From: Halobacteriales archaeon QH_7_66_36
GTDB taxonomy: Archaea; Halobacteriota; Halobacteria; Halobacteriales; Haloarculaceae
DNA length: 64,000 bases
Direction of reading: 5' to 3'
Assembly (NCBI GenBank): GCA_003021175.1
Contig: PXQV01000012.1
Coordinates: forward strand, 281,021-345,020
The translations under genes were made by a program, and so were the position numbers. Within the stretch, counting starts at the first letter, position 1. Each line of letters begins with the position of its first letter. The notes under the pieces were generated by a model. It was not told the origin of the DNA and ran no database searches. It saw only the letters and a program-made list of their open reading frames with translations. This document shows, piece after piece, positions 57,433-64,000 of the stretch.

Positions 57433-58417
57433 ACTTGGTCTCGTAGCCCCGCGGGGTGACCATCCGGCCGTCCCACACGTAGGTCTCCTCGTTACCGACG
57501 AGGACCGTGGTCGTCATGTCGATCAGGTCGGTCTCGCCGAGTGCTTCGAGCTCGCCGAGTTCGACGATTTCTGTTTGCTCGTCCTCGCGGCCCGCGCCGT
57601 GGACGATACCGACCGGCGTGTCCGGCGCGCGGTGCTCCAGCAGTATCTCACAGCACTTCTCGAAGTTCTCGCGGCGCTTGCGGCTCCACGGGTTGTAGAT
57701 GCTGATGGTGAACCCCTCCTTGGCGACGGCGTGGAGCCGCGACTCGATGGTCGGCATGTCCGTCAGGTGGTCGGACAGCGAGACGCTGACGGTGTCGTTG
57801 ACCAGCGGCGCGCCGACGCGCGCGGCACACGACTGGGCCGCGGGCACGCCGGGAACCACCTCGAAGTCCAGCGCGCTCGCCGTCGCGCCCTTCGACTCGA
57901 TGATTTCGAGCGCGAGGCCGGCTAGCGCGTACACGTTCGGGTCGCCGCTGCCGATGATGGCTACGTCGTTGCCCGCGAGCGCGCGATCGATGGCCTCCTC
58001 CGTCCGGGACACCTCGCCGCACATCGGCGTGTCGTAGATGTCCTCGGCGTCGTCGGTGATCTCGTCCGGCAACAGTTCGACGTACGTCGTGTAGCCGACG
58101 ATGTGGTCGACCGCCGATAGCGCCGCCGTCGCCCGCGAGGTCATCCCCTCCGGTTGGCCGGGACCGAGTCCGACCGCGACCAGCTGGCCGGGGTCGGCGT
58201 CGAAGTCGTCGACGGTCGCGCCGACTTCCTCCTCCTCGTCGGTCGAGGACGCGCCACAGCTTGAGGAACTCGACTCCGACCCGCTGGAGGGCGCGCCACA
58301 CGCGCTCCCCGTCGAGGTGTCGGTGCTCGCCTCCGCGGTGGCCGTCCCGCCGTCCGTCTTCGCGCCACAGTTGCTCTCTGTCGATGCCTCGGTCGTGGTG
58401 GTGTCGTCCGTACTCAT
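57422..58417 (-). CDS. cbiH: Precorrin-3B/cobalt-precorrin-3 C17-methyltransferase CbiH (copy 2, Cys-containing N-terminal extension)
   Basis: LVAVGLGPGQPEGMTSRATAALSAVDHIVGYTTYV, IIGSGDPNVYALAG, FEVVPGVPAAQSCAARVGAPL, ISIYNPWSRKRRENF. Confidence 0.88.
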   Translation of the reverse strand: MSTDDTTTTEASTESNCGAKTDGGTATAEASTDTSTGSACGAPSSGSESSSSSCGASSTDEEEEVGATVDDFDADPGQLVAVGLGPGQPEGMTSRATAALSAVDHIVGYTTYVELLPDEITDDAEDIYDTPMCGEVSRTEEAIDRALAGNDVAIIGSGDPNVYALAGLALEIIESKGATASALDFEVVPGVPAAQSCAARVGAPLVNDTVSVSLSDHLTDMPTIESRLHAVAKEGFTISIYNPWSRKRRENFEKCCEILLEHRAPDTPVGIVHGAGREDEQTEIVELGELEALGETDLIDMTTTVLVGNEETYVWDGRMVTPRGYETKYDY

Positions 58418-58419
58418 TC

Positions 58420-59268
58420 TCAGAAATCCTCCACGTCACGCCCGCCGCGCGGGGTGACGAGATACTCCTCGTGGTCGTTCTCCCACACCTCTGTCTCGGC
58501 CGTGCCGACGACGATGGAGGTGCCCATGCCGCCGACCTTCTCGTCGTGTTCGGTCGCGGCCCCGAGCGTCGTCACGGTGTGCGTCTCGTCCTCGAGATTG
58601 CGGCCCGCGTCCCCCCGGCCGGCGTCGTTGAAGATGCCCACCGGCACGTCGTCGGCCCGCTCCTCGCGGAGCACGTCGATGGCCCGCTCGTAGTCGCGCC
58701 AGCAGTTGTAGAGGACGACGACGAAGCCGCTGATGGCGGCCGCGCGCAGCTTCTCCTCGATCTCCTCCCAGCCGCGCCACTTGTCCGACAGCGACACGGT
58801 ACAGAAGTCGTTCGACAGCGGCGCGCCGAGGTTCGCCGCCCCGCCCAGCGCCGCCGTCACCCCCGGAACTATCTCGATGGGGATGTCGTAGGCTTCCTCC
58901 TCTTCCGCCATCAGGAACAGCAGGTCGCTCTTGCCGTACACGTTGGGGTCGCCCCCGGAGACGTGCGCCACGTCCTCGCCGTCGCGCACCCGCTCGAAGG
59001 CCTCCTTGGCGAGTTCGACCTGCCGGCCCATCGACGACCGGACGATCTCCTGTGTCGTCCCGTTGGGTCGTGCAGCTATTCCCCCGTCCGTCACGGCGTC
59101 CTCGGGCGGGAGCGTCCCGTCCCGGCGCAGGAACTCCTGATACAGGTTCGACGCGATGACGCAGTCCGCCGAGGTGATGACATCCTTCGCGCGCTGAGTC
59201 ATCGCGTGGGGGAGGCCCGGCCCGATGCCGACGACGTAGAGCGTTCCCATGGAAGCACTTCCCGCCAT
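58420..59268 (-). CDS. cbiH: Precorrin-3B/cobalt-precorrin-3 C17-methyltransferase CbiH (copy 1)
   Basis: MGTLYVVGIGPGLPHAMTQRAKDVITSADCVIASN, HVSGGDPNVYGKSDLL, IEIVPGVTAALGGAANLGAPLSNDFCTVSLSD; alternative start 59250. Confidence 0.85.
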   Translation of the reverse strand: MAGSASMGTLYVVGIGPGLPHAMTQRAKDVITSADCVIASNLYQEFLRRDGTLPPEDAVTDGGIAARPNGTTQEIVRSSMGRQVELAKEAFERVRDGEDVAHVSGGDPNVYGKSDLLFLMAEEEEAYDIPIEIVPGVTAALGGAANLGAPLSNDFCTVSLSDKWRGWEEIEEKLRAAAISGFVVVLYNCWRDYERAIDVLREERADDVPVGIFNDAGRGDAGRNLEDETHTVTTLGAATEHDEKVGGMGTSIVVGTAETEVWENDHEEYLVTPRGGRDVEDF

Positions 59269-59269
59269 G

Positions 59270-60253
59270 CTATCGCCCCACCGCCACGGTGACGGCGTCG
59301 TCGAACCGCTCCTTCTCGCGGAGGAGGTCGTGGTCGCGGCCGCCGGCGATAGCCGACGCCTCGGCGATGCCGGGCCAGCCGATGAGTTCCTTCGAGCGCG
59401 ACGGCGTGGGGCCCTCGAACTCTTCGAGCGTCTCCTTCTCGAAGAGGGCGACGCCGGCGTCGATCTGCCGGGCCGCCTCGTAGAGCCCCTCCTCGCCCTC
59501 CTTGCGGGTGCCGGTGGCGACGAACTCCACGTCCGCGAGGTCGTAGTCGAGGTCCGCGAGCGCGCGCTCCCACGCGTCAAGCACCTGCTCCGTGTCGACG
59601 CCGGAGACGGTGCCCGTGCCGAGCACGACCCCGTCGTCGCTGTTCCGCTTGAGCACGGTCACGTCGTCACCGACCAGCACGGCGCGGGGGCCGTCGAGCC
59701 GCGCGACGGGACCGAGTTCGTCGTCGAGGACGGCGAGGTTCGTCGCCACCGTCGAGTCGCCGTTGACGACGTGGGTGTCGAGCGCCTTCGCCTTGCTCTC
59801 GACGCCCTGTTTGCCCGCGGCCTCGCTTGCGGTCGTCATCGCGGGCACCGCGCCCATCCCGGCGAGGTCGTTCGCCACCTGATTTGCGCCGTGGTGGCCG
59901 CCGGTGATGGGGATGGCCCACGTCAGCTCCTCGTCGACGACGACGATGGCGGGGTCGTCCCACTTGTCGTCGAGCAGCGGCGCGGTCTTGCGCATCGCGA
60001 TGCCCGAGGCCATCAGCCCGACGAAGCAGTCGTACTCGCCCCAGTGCTCGGTGAACACGTCGCCGTGGTACTCGATGATGTCGACCGTCTCGTAGCCGTC
60101 GCCGATGCCCGCCTCGATGTCGCGGGCGGTGTCCAGCTTCCGGCCGAAACTGATGATCGCTATCTCCTCGGCCACCTCGCCGTCCGAATCCGGCGTCGAG
60201 CAGTGGCCGCCCGAGTCGTCTCCCGTGTCGTCCGCGTTCGTGTCAGTGCTCAT
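59270..60253 (-). CDS. cbiG: Cobalt-precorrin-5A hydrolase
   Basis: FVGLMASGIAMRKTAPLLDDKWDDPAIVVVDEELTWAIPITGGHHGANQVANDLAGMGAVPAMTTASEAAGKQGVE. Confidence 0.92.
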   Translation of the reverse strand: MSTDTNADDTGDDSGGHCSTPDSDGEVAEEIAIISFGRKLDTARDIEAGIGDGYETVDIIEYHGDVFTEHWGEYDCFVGLMASGIAMRKTAPLLDDKWDDPAIVVVDEELTWAIPITGGHHGANQVANDLAGMGAVPAMTTASEAAGKQGVESKAKALDTHVVNGDSTVATNLAVLDDELGPVARLDGPRAVLVGDDVTVLKRNSDDGVVLGTGTVSGVDTEQVLDAWERALADLDYDLADVEFVATGTRKEGEEGLYEAARQIDAGVALFEKETLEEFEGPTPSRSKELIGWPGIAEASAIAGGRDHDLLREKERFDDAVTVAVGR

Positions 60254-60425
60254 GTTCCTGTGTTTCGGTAGTGGTCGCGAGTGCGCTCCGCGAGCAGCCG
60301 GTCGTTTGGGTGGAATGGAAGGGGCCGAGTGAGCGTCGGCGAGCGAGGCGCGCGCAGCGAGCCGCGCGACCGGAGCGCGCGGGGGCTTCCGGCCTGTTCT
60401 CCGCAACCCCGAGGCAGTCGAATCA

Positions 60426-61298
60426 TCAGTCGTCGGCCTCCGTCTCGCTCCCGGACGCGGAATCGCCAGAGCCTCGATTCGCCCAGCCGTCGTACAGATA
60501 CGACCGCTCGTAGCCGACCTTCCGGGCGGCGTCGCCGATGAGGACGAGCGCCGAGGCGCGGTAGCCGGCGGCCTCGACCTTCGACCCGACCGTGCCGATG
60601 GTCCCCTCGATGATGTCCTCGTCCGGCCACGAGGCGTGGTAGACGACCGCGACGGGCGTGTCGGGGTCGTGGCCCGCCTCGACGAGCCGGTCCATCGTCT
60701 CCGCGACGGCGTGCGTGCCGAGATAGATGCACGTCGTCACGTCGCCCATGTCGAGGAACTCGCCGATGTGGTCCTCCTCGGGGGCGAGCGTCTTCCCCTG
60801 CGGGCGGGTGAAGGCGACGTGGTTGGCGACACCGTTGAGCGTCAACTGCGTGCGGAGCGTGGCGCTGGCGGCGAAGGCCGCCGTGACGCCGGGGACGATG
60901 TACGTCGGCACACCCTCGTGTTCGAGCGCGTCCATCTGTTCGAGCGCTGCCCCGTAGACCGCCGGGTCGCCGCTGTGGAGCCGGACGACCGTCCGGCCGT
61001 CCTCGTAGGCGTCCCGCATCAGGGGGACCAGCTCTTCGAGGTCCTTGCCGATGCTCGTCACCTGCTCGGCGTCGGCGGCGAACTCGTCGAGGAGGTCGCT
61101 GTTGACCAGCGAGCCGGCGTGAACCACGAGGTCGGCGTCCTCGACCAGTTCGCGGCCCGTGACCGTCAGGAGACCGGGGTCGCCCGGTCCCGCGCCGATG
61201 AACGGGATGCCCTCGCCGTCGCCGGCGGTGTAGTCGCCGACGCGCTCGTCGCGCTCCTGTGCCGTCTCCGCGTCGATGGCCGCCTGTGGGTCCGTCAT
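60426..61298 (-). CDS. cbiF: Precorrin-4/cobalt-precorrin-4 C11-methyltransferase
   Basis: IPFIGAGPGDPGLLTVTGRELVEDADLVVHAGSLVN, VRLHSGDPAVYGAALEQMDAL, TRPQGKTLAPEEDHIGEF. Confidence 0.93.
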   Translation of the reverse strand: MTDPQAAIDAETAQERDERVGDYTAGDGEGIPFIGAGPGDPGLLTVTGRELVEDADLVVHAGSLVNSDLLDEFAADAEQVTSIGKDLEELVPLMRDAYEDGRTVVRLHSGDPAVYGAALEQMDALEHEGVPTYIVPGVTAAFAASATLRTQLTLNGVANHVAFTRPQGKTLAPEEDHIGEFLDMGDVTTCIYLGTHAVAETMDRLVEAGHDPDTPVAVVYHASWPDEDIIEGTIGTVGSKVEAAGYRASALVLIGDAARKVGYERSYLYDGWANRGSGDSASGSETEADD

Positions 61299-62095
61299 GC
61301 GCTCCCCTCCGGCGGTTCGTCGCCACAGGACTCGGCGGTCGCGCGCTCTTCCGTCGTCACGCTTCCGGCAGCGCGCTCACCGCCGTCCGTGACGGCGCTG
61401 TCATCCGCCCCGGTGAACGCCGCCGTCGCCGGCGCGTCCGTGTCGAGGTCCCGACGCTCGGCGTACGCGAGCGTGTAGTAGTCGCGCTCCGCGATCTCGG
61501 TGGGGTCGTCGGTGACGATCGTCTCGCCGGCGTCCATGTAGAGCCGACGGCCGTACGTCACATCGTAGCCGGCGTCGGTCAGCCCCTCGTGGGTCGCGGG
61601 CGCGTCGGTCACCTTGAACAGCACCATCCGGTCGGGACCGGTCGGGGCCGCGCCGCGTGCGGCCTCTCGGAGCGTCAGGCTCGCCCCGGCGGTCACCTCG
61701 ACGCCGAGCGCGGTCGTGAACGCCGTCACCGCGCTGACGCCGGGCACCATCTGTACGGCGACATCGGGATGGAAGGCGTCGAGCGTCCGGCGCAGGTGAC
61801 CGAACGTGGAGTAGACGTTCGGGTCGCCGAGCGTCACGAACGCGGCGGTGCCGTCCCGCGCTCGGGGAGCTATCTCGCTCGCGGCGGCCTTCCACGCCCG
61901 CCGGAGTTCCGCCTCGTCGCGGGTCATCGGGAAGTCGACCTCGCCGATGCGCGACTCGGGAACGTGTTCCGTCGCGACCGACCGGGAGAGCCGGCCGGGG
62001 GTGTACACCACGTCCGCGTCGGCGAGTATCTCGCGGCCACGAACCGTGATGAGCCCGTCGTCGCCGGGGCCAAGACCGACGCCGTACAGCGTCAT
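61295..62095 (-). CDS. cbiL: Precorrin-2/cobalt-factor II C20-methyltransferase
   Basis: MTLYGVGLGPGDDGLITVRGREILADADVVYTPG, FVTLGDPNVYSTFGHLRRTL, VPGVSAVTAFTTALG. Confidence 0.92.
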   Translation of the reverse strand: MTLYGVGLGPGDDGLITVRGREILADADVVYTPGRLSRSVATEHVPESRIGEVDFPMTRDEAELRRAWKAAASEIAPRARDGTAAFVTLGDPNVYSTFGHLRRTLDAFHPDVAVQMVPGVSAVTAFTTALGVEVTAGASLTLREAARGAAPTGPDRMVLFKVTDAPATHEGLTDAGYDVTYGRRLYMDAGETIVTDDPTEIAERDYYTLAYAERRDLDTDAPATAAFTGADDSAVTDGGERAAGSVTTEERATAESCGDEPPEGSA

Positions 62096-62700
62096 CGCCC
62101 ACCCCCGTCGTGCGTGCTGCTCGCGGTTCCACCGCTCGCTTGGTCCGCGGCGCTTCGCGCCGCGCTCCCGACCAGCATGTACACCGGATTCTCGGAGTCG
62201 AAGCTCGTCGCGCCGGCGAGCTCGTAGCCGTGGCTCACCTGGAACTGGACGACCTCGTCGAGCAGGCCGCGGTCGCGAAACGCGGTGGCCGCCGCGCCGG
62301 CGACCTCCAGCCGGGAGACGTTCATCACGACCCGGTCGATGCCGTGCTCGACGACGTGGTCGAGGACGGCCTCGTAGTTGCGCGACCCGCCGAGGAAGAC
62401 GGCGTCCGCGTCGGTCGGCAGCCCCTCGGGTGCCTCTGCCTCGCGGAGGTCGATGTCGTCGGTCTCGATGTCGTTCGCTGCGAGATTCCGTTCCGTGGCG
62501 GCGAGCCGTTCGGGCTTCCGTTCCAGCGCCGTCACGCGGCCAGCGCGACGGGCCGCCTCGACCGTGACCGCGCCGGTGCAGGACCCGACCTCGACGAAGT
62601 GGTCGTCCGGGCCGAGCCCGAGCTTCCCGATCAGCACCGACCGGACCTCCGGCTTCGTCGGGCCCGCCTTGGCGTCGTGTGGGAGCGCTACGCGTGCCAT
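62092..62700 (-). CDS. cbiT: Cobalt-precorrin-6B (C15)-methyltransferase CbiT
   Basis: GPTKPEVRSVLIGKLGLGPDDHFVEVGSCTGAVTVEAAR, DAVFLGGSRNYEAVLD. Confidence 0.92.
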   Translation of the reverse strand: MARVALPHDAKAGPTKPEVRSVLIGKLGLGPDDHFVEVGSCTGAVTVEAARRAGRVTALERKPERLAATERNLAANDIETDDIDLREAEAPEGLPTDADAVFLGGSRNYEAVLDHVVEHGIDRVVMNVSRLEVAGAAATAFRDRGLLDEVVQFQVSHGYELAGATSFDSENPVYMLVGSAARSAADQASGGTASSTHDGGGR

Positions 62701-62737
62701 ACGAATTGCAACTCCCGTAGAACGTAAAACAATTGCG

Positions 62738-62747
62738 CTTGTATTAG
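62738..62747 (-). promoter_or_regulatory. Candidate cobalamin-cluster motif CTAATACAAG upstream of cbiT
   Basis: Reverse complement of CTTGTATTAG; same 10-mer as 49938..49947. Confidence 0.45.
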
Positions 62748-62847
62748 GACAAATAACTTTACTCGCTGTCTACGCAGGCGTCGTTTCGTGCCGGTTCCGC
62801 GTGAGATAAAGCAAAACTACTTGAATTGTGCGTCGACAAGGTGACGC

Positions 62848-63651
62848 ATGGCCGAGGAGCCACAGGCGGAGGTCGGGGTCCTCCGGAGCAAGCGCAACGC
62901 GACCCGGTATCAGATCTTGGTCGAGGTCGCCGACAGACAGCCGGCGGTGAGCCAACAGGAGATCGCCGACGCCATCGGCGTCACCGCACAGGCCGTCAGC
63001 GAGTATCTCCGCGAGTTGGTCGACCAGAAGTACGTAGAGAAGCACGGGCGCGGCCGCTACGAGGTGACGAAGGAGGGCGTCGACTGGCTCATCACGCAGA
63101 CGGACGCGCTCCGCGGGCTCGTCGACCACGTCGCCGAGGACATCGTCGGGCAGGTGGAGGTCGAAACCGCGCTCGCGACGACCGACATCGCCGAGGGAGA
63201 CGCGGTCACGCTCACCATGCGCGGGGGGGTGCTCCGGGCGCGGGCCGGCGAGACGGGCGAGGCGACCGCCGTCGCCATCACCGACGCCGCCGCCGGCGAG
63301 GACGTGGGCGTCACCAACTTCGAAGGCGTCCTCGATTACGACCTCGGGACGGTGACGGTTCTCGTCGTCCCTCGCGTCCGTGAGGGCGGCGGCCGCGCGG
63401 TCGACCCCGACCGACTGCGCGAGCTGGCCGCCGACCACGACCTGCTGGCGACGGCCGGCACCGAGGCGTTCGCCGCCGCCCACGGCGTCGACCTGACCCC
63501 GGACATCCGCTTCGGCACCCGCGAGGCCGTGCGAGAGGCCGCTACCAAAGGACTGGACGTGCTGTTGCTCGCCGTCGCCTCCGAGCTATCGGCCCACACC
63601 GACGAACTCCGCGCGAGCAACGTCGGCTACGAAGTCATCGACGCCGGCTGA
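62848..63651 (+). CDS. Winged-helix transcriptional regulator, divergent from cbiT
   Basis: QILVEVADRQPAVSQQEIADAIGVTAQAVSEYLRELVDQKYVEKHGRGRYEVTKEGVDWL. Confidence 0.85.
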   Translation: MAEEPQAEVGVLRSKRNATRYQILVEVADRQPAVSQQEIADAIGVTAQAVSEYLRELVDQKYVEKHGRGRYEVTKEGVDWLITQTDALRGLVDHVAEDIVGQVEVETALATTDIAEGDAVTLTMRGGVLRARAGETGEATAVAITDAAAGEDVGVTNFEGVLDYDLGTVTVLVVPRVREGGGRAVDPDRLRELAADHDLLATAGTEAFAAAHGVDLTPDIRFGTREAVREAATKGLDVLLLAVASELSAHTDELRASNVGYEVIDAG

Positions 63652-63795
63652 CGGTCCCGGTCGATGGCCGGGAAGCTCCAGAAACGCTGCTCGTCGGTCG
63701 TTCTCTCGCTCCCCTGTGTCGCTGCCGTTGCGAGCGACAGGAACGACTCGTGCTGCGTCGCCCGTCACCCACAGCAGACGGGCATCGACACCTGT

Positions 63796-64000
63796 TACTG
63801 CTCCGGCTGTCCCCCGAGAAAGGCGTACATCTCCGTCATCACCTTCCGCTCTGCCCGGTTGAGATGCTCCCACGCCGTCGTCCGCGCGATGCCGATCTCC
63901 TCGCCGATGTCGGTGATCGACGCCTCCCGGTTCGGCTCGTAGTAGCCCATCTCGATGGCCGTCGTGAGCACCTCCGTCTGGCGCGCCGTGAGCTGGCGGG
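63796..64000 (-). CDS. Bacterio-opsin activator-type HTH protein, C-terminal part (truncated by window)
   Basis: Own translation: RQLTARQTEVLTTAIEMGYYEPNREASITDIGEEIGIARTTAWEHLNRAERKVMTEMYAFLGGQPEQ*. Confidence 0.85.

Noticed and set aside
63664-63942. 92 aa Cys-rich ORF on plus strand
   Set aside because: Overlaps the convincing minus-strand bacterio-opsin activator-type HTH gene; composition fits an antisense shadow.
1-64000. CRISPR arrays, tRNA, rRNA, transposases, phage genes
   Set aside because: None recognised on reading; no regular spaced direct repeats of CRISPR type and no IS-like ORFs.

Overview
This is a high-GC haloarchaeal chromosome or megaplasmid segment. Protein families, acidic protein composition and gene neighbourhoods all fit Halobacteria; this is inferred from the sequence, no search was run.

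Three blocks can be read.
(1) About 1-6.7 kb: a branched-chain amino acid (Liv) ABC transporter whose LivG, LivM and LivH all carry unusual insertions.
(2) About 6.8-41.6 kb: genes for methyl/one-carbon metabolism: an MTHFR, two tandem FAD-oxidoreductase/GcvT (dimethylglycine or sarcosine dehydrogenase-like) genes, threonine deaminase, two BCCT transporters, FolCP, formate-THF ligase, a formate dehydrogenase with a NuoF-like partner, FolD, TrpE/TrpG and PEP carboxylase.
(3) About 43.4-63.7 kb: a near-continuous cobalamin/cobalt cluster (CbiX-like, CbiE, CbiC, CobN, ChlI/ChlD, CbtB, CbtA, ferredoxins, DUF3209, CbiX-ferredoxin fusion, CbiH x2, CbiG, CbiF, CbiL, CbiT, HTH regulator).

Points most worth a second look:
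- Three unrelated genes (FAD-GcvT copy 1, trpG, cobN) share one lesion type: an internal loss of roughly 110-120 nt plus a frameshift.
- The cobalamin operon holds a LAGLIDADG-like protein with a probably dead second active-site acid, and a stand-alone HemA-C-terminal-like protein.
- A repeat-rich GAGCGAG-type insertion is translated inside the chelatase ATPase.
- A shared CTAATACAAG-type motif sits at promoters of the cobalamin cluster.

No rRNA, tRNA, CRISPR, transposase or phage genes were recognised.
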